A DNA stretch of 64,000 nt. Origin: Coffea arabica. Its lineage: Eukaryota; Streptophyta; Magnoliopsida; Gentianales; Rubiaceae. Of the stretch, positions 31,850 to 44,100 are shown in pieces; position 1 is the stretch's first letter; each line of letters opens with the position of its first letter. The notes under the pieces were generated by a model, which saw only the letters and a program-made list of their open reading frames with translations, was not told the DNA's origin and ran no database searches. A program made the translations under genes and the position numbers. Location: the NCBI RefSeq assembly GCF_036785885.1, contig NC_092326.1, positions 38,712,287 through 38,776,286 on the forward strand, read 5' to 3'.

Positions 31850-33148
31850 TGATAGGGTGTAATTTTATTATTTATTTTATTATTAATTTCCCCTATTACC
31901 TGATCCAATGTGGATTAATTGTCAGATTCTACTCATTTTTGGCATTTGTACTTATCATAGGGACTAGGAGCAAAATATAATAAAATGAGTGAAAATCTCG
32001 CATTCCAAGTGCTGTCTGGCGGGGTCGTGTCAACTCAGGTCTTCACAAGTCCAGAAGTTTGGCATAGAAAGGAAACTTACTTTGGCAGCTCAGCGGGAGA
32101 GAAAAAAAGCCAAAGTTTGATTAGGATTCTAGTGCTTTTGGGAGTAGGGCCGGCCGCAAGAGAGAAACAAATAAAAGCAACAAATGGAGTTGGGGGCAGC
32201 CGTGACTTCACTTGGGGAATTAATCCCGTAAGCCCCTGGCTAGAGGCTAGGGAGAAGACATTAGCATCCTCTTCCACTTTGTACTTTTTCTTTCATTTTT
32301 AATTATTCGGATTCCTTCATCATATAGAGAAGGATGTCCTCGACAATTATTGCTGAATTTTCGCATGGCTGTTCTCCATTAATGGAGGACTAACCTCTTA
32401 ATTCTAGTCAAGGGGACAACTGAAGATTTGGTTCAACAATTACTGTGAGATCTAATTTATTTTAATTGTTTCCTTAATTTATTGGTATTTATATGTTTCC
32501 TGCTTTTAATTGCTATAACTCATGTGAGTGATTGAATAGATGCGCAATAATTAATTATTCATATGGGCTATTTTGCTAAATAGGGATAATTGAATCCGTA
32601 ATTGTTCGTTATCTCTACCTCAGTAGCAACTGGCGTAATTGGGTTTATATCAGGGGAGCATATGATCTAGCTTAAACAAACCCTCGTAGCGTGTTTGTTG
32701 GTTAGGATTGAGCCTTTCTAATTATTAATGCAATTTAGAAATTAAATTCCACGGTCGTACCTGGGGTTATTTTTGGGTTAGAGAAATAGCTAACGGTCGT
32801 ACCTTAGCTATCGAGAAATTAAGGAAGGGTTGGTTGTTTATCGCGTGCATGACAACTATAACTAATCTATTACTAAATGTTGGAATTATCTGTGAATCAA
32901 TGATCAGTGCCTGAACCATTTCTGAAGTATACCCTTGGCTAGAGCTATCTTAATTATTTCTTTTACTTAATTATTTTCTGCAGTTAATTTATTTAGTTAG
33001 CATTTAATCCAAAACCCCCCATATCTTGAACTCTAGAAGAAACGAATTATCCCCAGTCCCTGTGGATTCGACCCTACTCACCGCTTTATACAAAATCTGT
33101 ATTTTTCTCGAGTAGGTTTTTATTATTGCACAGGTTCGGCACCTGTCA
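31850..33148 (+). repeat. 3' LTR of the non-autonomous element
   Basis: 1299 bp, TGATAGGG..CCTGTCA, followed by target duplication TGTTG. Confidence 0.92.
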
Positions 33149-33600
33149 TGTTGCAGCTGATGAGAATGAAGGAAATATTTTCTTTGCGATTGATGACAGA
33201 ACAAGGTCTAAAAATGCATGGATTTTAGATTTAGGGTGCTCTTATCACATGTGTCCCAATAGGGATTTATTTTTCACTTATGAATCTTGTAATGGTGGAA
33301 TTATTTTGATGAGCAATAATGTCATTTGTGATGTTGTTGATAAGGGTACAATCTGAATTAAAATGCATGATGGTATTGTGAGGACGCTCACTAATATTAG
33401 ACATGTTCTTAATTTGAAAAAAAAAAAAAAACTCTTCTCTTTGGGCAACCTAGAACTCTTAGGTGCAAATACATAACTGAAAATGAAGTTACGAAGGTTT
33501 CCAAAGATGCTCTCATTGTAATCAAAGCTTGCAGGGTTGGTAGTTTATAACTTTATATATTTTGTAGGAATCTACTATCACAGGTTCGACTGCAGTTTCG
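33149..33600 (+). pseudogene. Copia protease-region fragment
   Basis: Continues the Copia reading after the nested element: [18 protein letters not shown] is the pre-protease/protease segment (usual form [12 protein letters not shown], here DSG changed to DLG). It then gives [18 protein letters not shown] and, after a poly-A expansion, [17 protein letters not shown]. Broken by stops at about 33356 and 33549; ends near 33600 in AT-rich sequence. Confidence 0.75.
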
Positions 33601-33605
33601 TCATC

Positions 33606-34094
33606 ACCATCTATATTTAAAAAAATTAATAAATATATATCTATATTTAATATTCAACTTAATTAGTTACAAACTTATAACAATGATATTATTAGTTATA
33701 TGTATTATATATTGTATATTAGTATTTATAATATAATTGATATTATCAATTATACTAATAATTATATATGTTTATACTAATAGAAATTATTAATTAGTTA
33801 AAATAAATTTACTAATACATTTATACTAAATTCTTAATTACACTTGACATAATAACACATTTTTTCTCATAAAAAATATAATAATGATTTAGTGATTGTA
33901 TTTGTATTAAAAGTGAAAACTTAACTACTTTAGTTGTATTTGTTTTATCATGTTGGATTGTATTCAAATAACTTTTTTTAATTATTTTTATGAGTTTCAA
34001 TTATGAAATTACAATGGATAATACTTTGGTGATGTGTTGATATTTTAGTACTTGATTATTTGTTAAAATTTGACTAAAATAAATTTTTGTTAAC
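33606..34094. other. AT-rich spacer
   Basis: Very AT-rich with many ATTA/TATA words. No gene, element end or repeat can be supported. Confidence 0.5.
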
Positions 34095-34215
34095 CCCGTG
34101 AATTCCCCTACGGGGGAAGCGAGGTGGGGTGGGAGGAGCGGGGGACAGGGGGGAATTAATGGGCTCCCCCATCCCCCGCCCCAACCCCACCCTATTGCCA
34201 TCCCTACACACTACC
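34095..34215. repeat. G/C-rich quasi-palindrome
   Basis: GAGGTGGGGTGGGAGGAGC and GGGGGACAGGGGGG face CCCCCATCCCCCGCCCCAAC and CCCACCC, so the two halves are approximate reverse complements. Abrupt in AT-rich surroundings, with G-quadruplex potential on both strands. Such sequences recur in plants as ends of poorly classified repeats. Confidence 0.5.
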
Positions 34216-34237
34216 AGCAACCTCTACCACTCACCAC

Positions 34238-34240
<3 letters not shown>

Positions 34241-34273
<33 letters not shown>
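34241..34273. repeat. (TA)n microsatellite
   Basis: Uninterrupted TA dinucleotides for about 33 bp. Confidence 0.95.
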
Positions 34274-34275
<2 letters not shown>

Positions 34276-34276
34276 A

Positions 34277-34683
34277 AGGGATAATTTCAGTAACCTCTCT
34301 CACAGCTTCTAGTAATTACACTTAAATATCCTCTAATATTGAAAATTACACTGCTTGTTTTTAATGGTCAAAAGTTGACTTTTATATATGTATTCTTTGC
34401 TGTCCTAAGAGGCTCATTGAAAGGCCAATATTTTTCCTTTTTTTTTTTTTGTTAATTTCATAAAAAAGTGGTACATGTTTTCTCCTACATACAAGAAGGG
34501 CAAATTTTGGTAGAAAATTATGTGTCAGTACTTTTTCTCAATTTTTAAGGAAGCTTTTCTCGACAAGGGCTAAAATAGTTATAAAAAATGTCATTCAAGG
34601 AGAGGGCAGTATAATTTCTAATATTAGGGAGTATTAAAGTGCAATTGTTAAAAATTTCAAGGGAGATTTTTGAAATTATCCCT
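34277..34683. mobile_element. MITE with long terminal inverted repeats
   Basis: Left end AGGGATAATTTCAGTAACCT; right end, reverse-complemented, AGGGATAATTTCAAAAATCT. Similarity continues inward for roughly 90 bp (AATTACACTTAAATATCCTC against AATTGCACTTTAATACTCCC). About 407 bp, no coding content. No clear target duplication seen. Confidence 0.65.
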
Positions 34684-35954
34684 ATTTTAAAACTTGTGAG
34701 TGTTTTAAAGTGTCACCTTAAATAAATATTTTAATAGTAAAATTTTGTTTTTCTAAAACACTCCTAAAACAGGCGTGCCAAGGTACTTAAATGCAAAAGG
34801 ACACAATCGATGTGTGTGCATTTGTTTGATTTATGTTAGGTGAATTCAATGTTCAAAACCCTTTCTTTCTTTCTTCTTTTTTTTTTTGGTAAAAGTCAAG
34901 TCCTGTAAGCACGACATCTGCGGGCAACCCGTGCAAACATAGCTGTCGACTCGGATAAGAACGAGAATCTTTGATTTTTCAGTTTGCCGAACTGCAAAGC
35001 ATACTTTTCTTTCTTTATTAGTATTATCATTAGTTTTTTTCTTGACAACCATACTTCGCAAAAGGTACAAGCTGTTTGTTCTACTGCTAATGCTTCTACT
35101 AGCAAATAAAATTTCCACTTGCAGCTCAGAGCCAGCCTACATCACCCACTTGAAAAGAATAGAAAATCCAAGGGAACTTTCAACGTAGTTGGGATGCTTA
35201 ATTGCAAATGTATTTGTCAAGTAGTTGGGACCAACAACTTTGCTACTAATAAACGAAAGCCCGACTTGCAACTTGCCAGCAAGGGAAAAAAAAAAAAAAA
35301 GAAAGAGGAAAGTCTCCATCAAAAGATGTAGACAGTAGTATACTAGTATAATCACAAAAAAAAAAAAAAAAAAAAAATTTGTAGACAGCGCTATTGAAGA
35401 AGAAAACGATGTAAAACTCTGTCAAACTCTTTTTTTTTTTTTTTTTAAATGACTCATGTGATTTTATTTAGTCCTTAGATTTTTTTAATTACATTATTAG
35501 TCCTTAAACTTAATACTTAGTATTAGAATGATATTTGACATTTTTTTTATATAATAGTGACCGGACATATGACTGCTACCTGACTTTTTCCGATAGCAAT
35601 TTGGGAAAAAAACGTCAAGGGTACTAAATGTGCTCGAAATTTCAAAATTTGGATACCAAATTTGTTGTTGCCCAAAATTTGGGGACTAAAACCATTCATG
35701 TGTCAAAATTTAGGTATCAAAACTGTATTTTTCTCTCTTTTTAATTGACATATGATAACTGGGGACAAACTTTATTATGGTCATTGAGCAATTTACAGAC
35801 AATCCATAGGGTTGCTCAATAGTTAATTAAAAATTTTTTTTTTTTAAGGATAGCCAATTGAAACTTATTAAGTGGATGACCAATGAGTCTAGTTGGCAAA
35901 AGTATATGCCAAGTCATTATTTACAATTTTTTATTACTTTTGTGGCTTTGTAGC
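34684..35954. other. AT-rich spacer
   Basis: No supported gene. Several poly-A/poly-T runs (34878, 35285, 35356, 35430). Confidence 0.45.
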
Positions 35955-36115
35955 TGTGTTTGGATTGTAAATTTATCTCAAATAATATTTCGTTTGCATC
36001 ATAAACGCATGTTTCAATTCATTTTTTTATATTTCCAACTATTTTTTAGCTCACATACATCACATCATAAAAAGTGCTATAGTAATTATTTCAAATAATA
36101 CTCTATTCAAACACA
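35955..36115. mobile_element. hAT-like MITE, ~161 bp
   Basis: Ends TGTGTTTGGAT.. and ..ATTCAAACACA form imperfect inverted repeats extending into TCAAATAAT/ATTATTTGA. Abuts the left edge of block B, as a similar MITE end abuts block A. No 8-bp target duplication is evident. Confidence 0.55.
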
Positions 36116-36130
36116 TATTATTTTAGTTAT

Positions 36131-38750
36131 CTTCCTTTATGCCTTCTTCCTCCCTCACTCAACTCTCTGCAGCCCTTTGGGCAAATGCGAATGGAGAAGA
36201 TTGTGTAGTGCAGAACCGCGGTGGAGGGGACATAGAATAGAAGTGGGTTACAGTCAGTCAAATTTGACTTGGCATTCCTTGCCAAATGTACTTATTACAT
36301 ATTACACCCTTAAGTTCTAAAATATTTGTCATCTATTTCACTCTAAAATATTCCAATATATTTGTTATGCCATACAAGTTAAAGTCATTTTTAATTTCTA
36401 TTTCCAATGTTGTCCATGTCTCTATTTATGCACATTTTATGTTAAAATTCAAAATTCAAAATTTGGAGAATCAAACTGAAAAGAAAAATACAAATATCAT
36501 AATTAAAGTATTATTATTAAAAAGTTGGATTCTCGAAGAACGATAAACATATTGGGACGATAGAAGGAGTAATTATGCACTTGGCAAGATTTCATTAGCT
36601 ATTGAGTAACTTATGAATTGTTCATAAATTGTTCAATAACTAGAGTAGATCTTATGGTTAAAATTCACCAACGCAGTTTTTTTGTGAAGGGGGAAGGGGA
36701 CAGGATGAAGAATCTACCTTGCAACTTACTGCTGAAGTACTTCTTTGCAATTTCACCTCCATATGGTTGTGCTGAACTTGTTAATTTTTATTTGAAAGAT
36801 AGAAAAAGTTAAAGATCATAAAAATTTGAATAGTATAGACAATTTTCCACTATGAATTCTCCAAAAGTGTTTATTTTCCATATCCACAAATTTTACGCAT
36901 ATGTATATCCTTTCATTATCACATTATGACCTTGAAGTACTTCATGTAGGCAGAACGAATTGCAATCCACTTCTATACAATCCAAAATGGATTGATGAAC
37001 TACATCGAAATGGAGGATGCCCATCATAATTAAACTAATTATGGACGCTTATAATATCCAAGTGATGTAAATCTAATAGATAAAAGGGTCAATTATTATT
37101 ATTTAACCCTTCTATGATTTTGTATTCTACCACGTTATCCCGCATTTGTTTAACTATTTTTCCTGGCCTCAATCGTTTTACTTACTATATTCACCTAACA
37201 CCATCTATATTTTTATGGTATAATTTCATAAACCCCCTTTGAGGTAAGCCTCATTTGAGGTTTATGATAATTACACTCAACTCCCTCTTTGTTTCAATAA
37301 TATTACACTTACCTCCATTGATATAAAATGAAATCACTACCGTTCATGCAAGAATCCAACCAAAAAAAAAAAAGAGTACATTCATCATTTTCTGGCCATC
37401 GTTACCAACTCCTTCTTCCCCCAACTATCATACCCATTCCTCAAGCGAAACTCTTTTTCTCGAATATACTTACACACCCGCTACCTTCTCTACCTATTTT
37501 AGCTCGTTTTCAGTGGATTCTTTCTTTATTTCTTGCAATGTACATATGCATATAGGACACATATTTTCATTTATTAAGAAGGGTAAAAATTAGTTAAATT
37601 TAAAATGATCATGTCTCTTCATAGTGTAATGCATCCAAATGTGTATTGTGAAAAATAAGGAGAGAATTCACTTTTTCTCTTCCATTAATAGCTATGGTTT
37701 AAAATTCTTCACCTTGTTTTTGTTTAAGGTGATGTATTTGGCTTTCGAATTGTATAGGGTTTTAAAATTTTAATGATGGCTTGTTAAGGGAGGAGTAAAT
37801 ATGATTGTACACTAATCCGTATAGCAAATACAACAAAAATATACCACTATAATGTGAACGACTGTACTTGTCCAAGTCCCCATTTTTCCCTGTGAAAGCA
37901 AACTCTTGGCCACTACTTTTCTCACGCCTATCTTTATTTTATCCCTTTATGTTAGGTATTTCCATCCCATCCCTGATTTGTAGATATTTTCGCCTATGTC
38001 TTACATGAAGTGATAAATAATTAAGGATAGAGAGAGCTGCAGTATGTGTGAAACTTCCAAAATTACAGACTTGTCATGCTACTAAACTTCAAAAGAAAAT
38101 AGACCCAATAGCTATGAAGTTTACAAAAGTGGATACCTATTATCAAACCAATCATTCTCGTATTTGATAAATTAATTTAGATTGGTTTAAATATGTAATT
38201 TAATAGTGTCTTACTTTAGATTAATCATTTCATTCCATCGAAAATTCTCTTCTAGATGATATGCGATTGCATCTTAGTTAGAAAAAAGATCGAGTTGAAA
38301 CTAAGACTAAGAAAATAGTTAGAAAATATGAGCTTAGACTATCTTCCCCCCCCCCCCCCCCGGCCCCTAATACATTAATAACTGATCTTATCTGAAGTTC
38401 CATGAAGTAAAGCTAACTGAAATTTACACAAGAACTTCTTTGAATGTCTATGTGAGCTAACTGCGATCAAAAGCTAATTAGCTTTAGTTGCATTCTTCGC
38501 TCTTCACTTTCACAAAACTCTTTGAGAATGATATAATGGAGAAGGCTCACATGACATGGTGTAAAATAGAGCAAATTGTTGTAGGGAAGTGAAGGCTACA
38601 ACTTGTATAGTAGTACTAAAATTATTTCACAAAAGAAAATTCTGATCTTGTGACTGTAGGAATTACATATAATTCATAAATTTACACAACCGAAATTTTT
38701 GCCTTACCAAAAAGGGGGAATGAATCTCTCATTTTGATCTTTTTTTTTAA
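36131..38750. other. Noncoding part of block B
   Basis: No gene; same content as the proximal part of block A and its NB-LRR 3' flank, with internal deletions. Poly-C run near 38347. Confidence 0.6.
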
Positions 38751-40653
38751 TCAATCAGAAAGATCTTTCACATCCCACCGTCCACCATTCTGAGCATCAT
38801 AAGAACGTATTAATGGCACATGATGTACAAGATGATAAAGACTGCCACCATTTTTCTCGAGCATGGAGACAAAATTTTTCGGCATATCATGCAAATGAAT
38901 CTCCTTGAGTTGGCTGAGGTCATCTATACCTACTGGAATCTGCTCTAACTGACCGCATCGCCTTATGATCAGCTTTTGTAGACAAGGCAATGAATTGCGT
39001 TCCATTATGACCATTTTCAGCTGCTGAAGTAGCTCTAACTCCAGTATCTTGAGCTTCTGAAATTTGCCAGCATTGAAATCCAATTGGTCCCCATTGTAGG
39101 CGTCAAGCAGCTGGAGTTCTAGTAAATTAGGAAGATCTTGAAGGATATTAATGGGATTGCTGAACTGTTGATCCAGCCGAGACCACTTCAAACGAAGCCT
39201 TACCAGATCATGAAGTTCGGAAATCCAGATAGGCATCCTCTCCAGTCTTCCATTCAAATACAAACGCTGGAGTCGAGGAGGATGAGAAATTTCTTGCATG
39301 TCTAGAACTTCCGCCTCATTTTCTGCTGCCACATTCAAAGAATGCAAATTTCGCAGCATTTGAATAGTCTCAGACAAGATCCTTCCATCTTCTTTGCGCA
39401 AACCCATGATTCCCAGCCTTCTCAGTTCTCTGAGGCCTCGCATTGCAACAATGATTTTGTGATTTTTATTGACTTGCACAAACAGTAGCTTGCGAAGATT
39501 GGCAGACCGCGTGATCTCTCCTGCGACCTCAAATCCTTTAATTGTGTTAAATGCCACATAATCTTTAATGTCATATCTGTAAACAAGTAAGTAACGAAGC
39601 TTAGAAAGATGGCATATTTCTTTTGGCAGCGTTCTGACTAATGTTTGTTTGAGGTCCAAGGTTTCAAGGTGCTTAAGCTTTCCTATTGATTTCGGAATGC
39701 TTCTGATTCCTGTATTCCTCAAACACAAGTACCTCAACAACAATAGTTCTTCAATGTCTGCAGGAAACATGTCCAAGTTTGCACCCTCCAGATGCAATTC
39801 CCTCAACATCTTTAAGCTTGAATAGCCAATTGGAATGGAGTGCTGGCATGGTGCTGATCGGCCAAACTTTAACAAAGCGCGAGCACGAAGATTTGGGCAC
39901 AGCTGGCCTAGATCACCTTTATGAATCGATATTCGCCTGACCCTCTCCTTACTGATGTCAAACGTACCTTGATCCGGATAAACTTCACAAAAGTTTTCAT
40001 CTTGAAGCTGTGAGAGAACAATCTCATGAATAATATTTTGAACATGACAAGTTCTTGGTCTCCCATCGATGTCCATTTGCCACACCTGAACCAAGTTTCT
40101 TTGAATGAGCTCGTTCAGGTATTCTTCCCCCAAATCTTCGAGTTCTTTTCCATTGTTCCCTTCTGTGATGAAGTCTTCTGCTATCCATAACCGTATTAGC
40201 TCTGTGCGCTGGATGGGGTGATTAGGGGGAAAAGTATTCATCAACAGAAAACAGTTTTTAAGATGGTAAGGTAAGTCATCATAACTAAGAATCAACACTT
40301 TTGCAATATTTGCAAGCCGGCCATGGCTTGTCAGTTCCGATGCAAGACTATCACGCAATTTTTTCCATTCAGGTTCCCTTTCCCCCTTAGTTGACAAAAG
40401 GTGACCAATTTCATTGATTGCCAATGGTAGCCCTTCACATTTTCCTAGAATTTCATTGGACAGTGTAGCTAAAGCTGGAGGGCATATACGAGATCCTGGA
40501 AAGGCGATTCTGTGAATGAGTTCCTTAGCCTTTTCTAGAGATAGATGCTGAATGGGATGGACATCAACGGATCCATCTTTCAGTGAATAGGCTATATCCC
40601 CTCTTCGCGTAGTGATGATTATTCTACTCCTATTCCTTCTTGGCAATGCTAAC
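38751..40653 (-). pseudogene. NB-LRR paralog, C-terminal part (RNBS-B to LRR end)
   Basis: Reads from LALPRRNRSRIIITT (just after kinase-2) through GLPLA, CFLLMNTFP, the same VQN in place of MHD, and the full LRR region to the same C-terminus as the block A gene. Only scattered differences are seen (for example KDYV for EDYV, and a changed stretch around GQLCPNLRARALLKFGRSAP). No stop codons of its own. It is separated from its N-terminal half by the Tat element. Transcripts from the original promoter would run into the antisense strand of that element, so a full receptor is not expected. Confidence 0.92.
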
Positions 40654-41089
40654 TGTAGTGGAGCCCATGAGCACATCGGCCCGGTCCGCATACACGTCAG
40701 CTCGGCCCAAGAGTCCTGACGTGATGGGCTGGTCTAGGGGTCAGGTCCTCTTGCAGGACCAGACGAGCGCCGCCTCCCAGGCGGATGGGCCTGATGGGCT
40801 TCGGAGCCCTCGTCTACCAGAGCTGGGTAGTGGAGCCCTAGAGGCTTATCCTCTCCAATAAGGACTCCTTGTCCTACCAGGAAACTACCACCTGGTGTTC
40901 TATAAATACCACACCCATAAGAAACACAAGGTACGCTACTCATAGTGCAGACTCTACTCTTTTTACTTACAAACTAGTTCTGACTTGATCGTCGGAGTTG
41001 CTACAGGGGACTCAGCCCCGCAGCTCGCTCACGTGCAGGTCGGACGCTCAACCAGCTCAGTTCGGATCTTCACTTCGGCAGTCGCATCA
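40654..41089 (+). repeat. Tat 5' LTR
   Basis: 436 bp, TGTAGTGG..GTCGCATCA. A TATA box (TATAAATA) is at 40901-40908, so transcription should start around 40930. Confidence 0.9.
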
Positions 41090-41091
41090 AT

Positions 41092-41109
41092 TGGCGCCGT
41101 CTGTGGGAA
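41092..41109 (+). promoter_or_regulatory. Tat primer-binding site
   Basis: TGGCGCCGTCTGTGGGAA, two bases after the LTR, the form common in plant Tat elements. I am not certain which tRNA it pairs with. Confidence 0.75.
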
Positions 41110-41137
41110 ACAAGTATTCTCTTTTTTCGCGAACAAC

Positions 41138-44100
41138 ATGCCGAAGACTAGATCTCAGAGGAATGTGGATGGTGCTGAGGGGAACGCACAGGGCGGTCCC
41201 CAGCAAGTTCACCAGGAAGCCAACACAGGGGAGGCAAGGGTCGAGCTCTCGCAGATCTCGCCGGAACAACTGGTGCAGTCGGTTGCCGCGAACTTGCCTA
41301 CTTTTGAGGCTATAGTGACCTACTTGAAGGGACAATCTGGACAATCTGGTGCAGTGAAGGGACAATCTGGGGTCCCCCCCAGCCCGGAGTGTCGGGTGCG
41401 GAAAACGGGCAGAACAGGGAGTTCGGAATCCCGATCTGGAAGCCCCAGGTCGAAGAGGGCGCGAAGGGAAGTTACACGCGAGCAGGTCCCGGTACCAGAG
41501 CCCTCTCATAGGAATTCCCGAACTAGCCATCCGGAGCCCGTTCTGAGGCCTGCCCGGATGGAGGACCCTCATAGGAAGGAGAATTATCAGGTCCAGGATG
41601 AACTGGATCTCCTGCTGGATCCGGAGGCGGATAGGTACACTGCCTCTCCTTTCGTACCGGATATCGAAGATTACCCTCTGCCTGCCAAGTTCAAAATACC
41701 AACCATGAAATCCTACGACGCGACCACAGATCCGGAGGATCACTTGTTCGCGTTCCTGACTCAGATGCGCCTACAGACAGCTGCGGATGCAGTTAGGTGC
41801 AAGACCTTCCCGATGTTCTTGGAGGGAAAGGCCCGACAGTGGTTCCAGGGTTTGCCCCCCAGGTCAGTTCGGTCGTTCAGTCAGCTCGCGCGGCTGTTCG
41901 CGGCCCAGTTCGTCTCCTCTCGCGCTTATTCCAAAACCGCGGCTCACCTGATGACTGTTCATCAAAGGCCTGAGGAGTCATTGCGTGAATATATGGTGCG
42001 TTTCAACAATGAATCCCTTCAGGTGCGTGACCGAGATGACAAGGTTGTGATGGCAGCCTTTGTCAATGGGCTGCGCAAGCAGAAATTGTACACGGAGTTT
42101 GTAGAGAGACCTCCCAAGTCCGTCCGGGAGATGCTAGACCGAGCTCATGAGAAGGCAAATGCCGAGGAAGCCAATCGGTTGAAGGGCGTCCAGGAAAGGC
42201 TGCGGGATGACAAGCGCAGGAAGGGCGCCGACCTGGGGGAGTCACGGACAGGTCAGGGCCGCAAGAACATACCCGAGCGCTTGCCTCGGAGCCAACCATG
42301 GGAGAAAGAGAAGACCTGGACTTCGCTCACCGCGCCCCGAGCTCGAGTTCTGGCTGTAATGGAGCAGCAAGGGATCTCTCGCCCTCCTCGGCCGTTGGGG
42401 GGTGATAAAGCTCAGCGCGACCAGGGCTTGTATTGTGCGTACCACAGGGACGTAGGGCACGACACGGAGGACTGTCGGCACCTCAAAAGGGAGATCGAGA
42501 AACTGATACGGAGAGGTCATCTTGGGCAGTTCGTCCGTGACGGGCGTGCAGATCAGAAGCAAGGAGGTTTCAAGCGAGATCGGACGACTAGCTCGCACGA
42601 CCGACCTCGAGGTCCCCGTGATCGTACTCCGGAGCAGGGGGTCCAGAACCTAGCCGGAGTGATCAACACCATTGCGGGGGGACCTGCTGGAGGAGATAGC
42701 CACACTGCTCGGCGAAACAACCGGCCTCCTCCCAGCGGGGAGAGCTCGAATAAGCGATTAAAGGTGTACGAGGAGATCATATATGGGCCAGAGGACGCAG
42801 TACCCTTAGCCTCCAATAACCATGAAGCAATTGTGGTAGAAGTTATCATGTGTAACTACAAGGTAAAGAAAGTGTACATCGACAATGGGAGTGCCATCGA
42901 TGTGCTGTATTACAAAACCTTCAAGGAGTTGCAGCTGGAAGACAAGCAGCTCATCCCCGTTCGAACTCCCTTGATAGGTTTTGCAGGTCCGCCAGTCAGG
43001 CCAGAAGGAATGATAACCCTCATGGTCACGGTAGGGGAGTCGCCCAAGTGCCGAACTGTCCCGGTGAACTTCGCGGTGGTAAAGGAGCCGTCCTCCTACA
43101 ATATGATACTGGGACGACCTACCTTAAACGCACTCCGGGCTGTCTGTTCGACCCTGCACCTTAGCATGAAGTTCCCAACGCCTGATGGGGTGGCCGAGGT
43201 GCTGGGGGACCCGGAGGTGGCTCGGGCCTGTTACATCGCAACCCTCAAAGGCAAGGAGAAGCTGGTGGCCCAGACGACCTGTCTGGAGCCCTGGGAGCCT
43301 GCTGAAAAGGAGGAAAGGTTGGAGACGGATGAGAGTCTGGTCGAACTGCCCATCTGTCTCAAGCGACCTGATCGTGGGGTAAAGACCGGAGCTGGACTGA
43401 GCGAGCTGACACGGAGAGCCCTGGAGTCTCTGCTGGAGGAATATGCCGAGATTTTTGCGTGGAGTGCTGATGACATGCCCGGAGTCCCTCCCGAGCTGAC
43501 AGTTCACAGATTGCACGTTGATCCAAACATCCGGCCAGTGAAGCAAAAGAAGAGGAATTTCGCTCCCGAGCGCAATGAGGTCGTCAAAGAAGAGGTAGGC
43601 AAGCTGTTGGAGGCCAAAATTGTGAAGGAGATCTACTATCCGACCTGGTTGGCCAATCCCGTGCTGGTCAAAAAGGAGGATAAGGCCTGGAGGATGTGTG
43701 TAGACTTCACCGACCTGAACAGGGCCTGTCCGAAGGATTGTTACCCCCTCCCTCGTATCGACCAGTTGGTAGACTCTACCACGGGGTACGAGATCTTCTG
43801 CTTTCTGGATGCTTTCAAAGGTTATCACCAGATAGCTCTGGACGAGGAAGATCAGGAGAAGACTGCCTTCATCACCGAATACGGTACGTATTGTTATACC
43901 ACCATGCCATTTGGGTTGAAAAATGCAGGTGCGACCTATCAACGGCTGGTCAACAAGCTGTTTAAAAACCAGATCGGCCGAAATATGGAAGTGTACGTGG
44001 ATGACATGCTGGTAAAAAGCCGAACTCAGGATCAGTTCATCAAGGACCTCAGAGAGATCTTTGACGTTCTACGGAGCTCGCGGATGCGGCTGAACCCCAA

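Larger units (their letters stand above)
27281..33148 (+). mobile_element. Non-autonomous Athila-lineage LTR element (LARD-like), 5.87 kb
   Basis: Two 1299-bp LTRs (27281-28579, 31850-33148; TGATAGGG..CCTGTCA) differ by eye at about ten sites and are flanked by the target duplication TGTTG (27276-27280, 33149-33153). A tRNA-Asp primer site is at 28585-28602 and a purine tract precedes the 3' LTR. The 3.27-kb interior lacks protease, RT, RNase H and integrase; it carries one gag-like reading frame and conserved hairpins shared with the Athila element. The hairpins, primer site and LTR-end phrase GTGGATTCGACCC place it in the Athila lineage. It must have used enzymes supplied by an autonomous relative. 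Confidence 0.9.
26105..33605 (+). mobile_element. Ty1/Copia remnant interrupted by a nested LTR element
   Basis: A probable 5' LTR (26105-26531, start tentative) with TATAAAAG and TATAAATA boxes ends in CA. It is followed by TGGTATCAGAG (26535-26545), the primer site for initiator tRNA-Met typical of Copia. Gag pieces follow up to 27280, then the nested element (27281-33148), then pre-protease/protease coding sequence to about 33600. The join across the nested element, after removing one TGTTG, is continuous. Integrase, RT and RNase H are missing, so the copy was truncated as well as interrupted. Confidence 0.75.

Noticed and set aside
33575..33600. tRNA T-loop-like GGTTCGACTGC
   Set aside because: No acceptor or anticodon stems around it; it lies in decayed Copia coding sequence.
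40985..41137. Upstream extension of the Tat gag-pol frame
   Set aside because: It runs through the LTR end and primer-binding site; translation should start at 41138.
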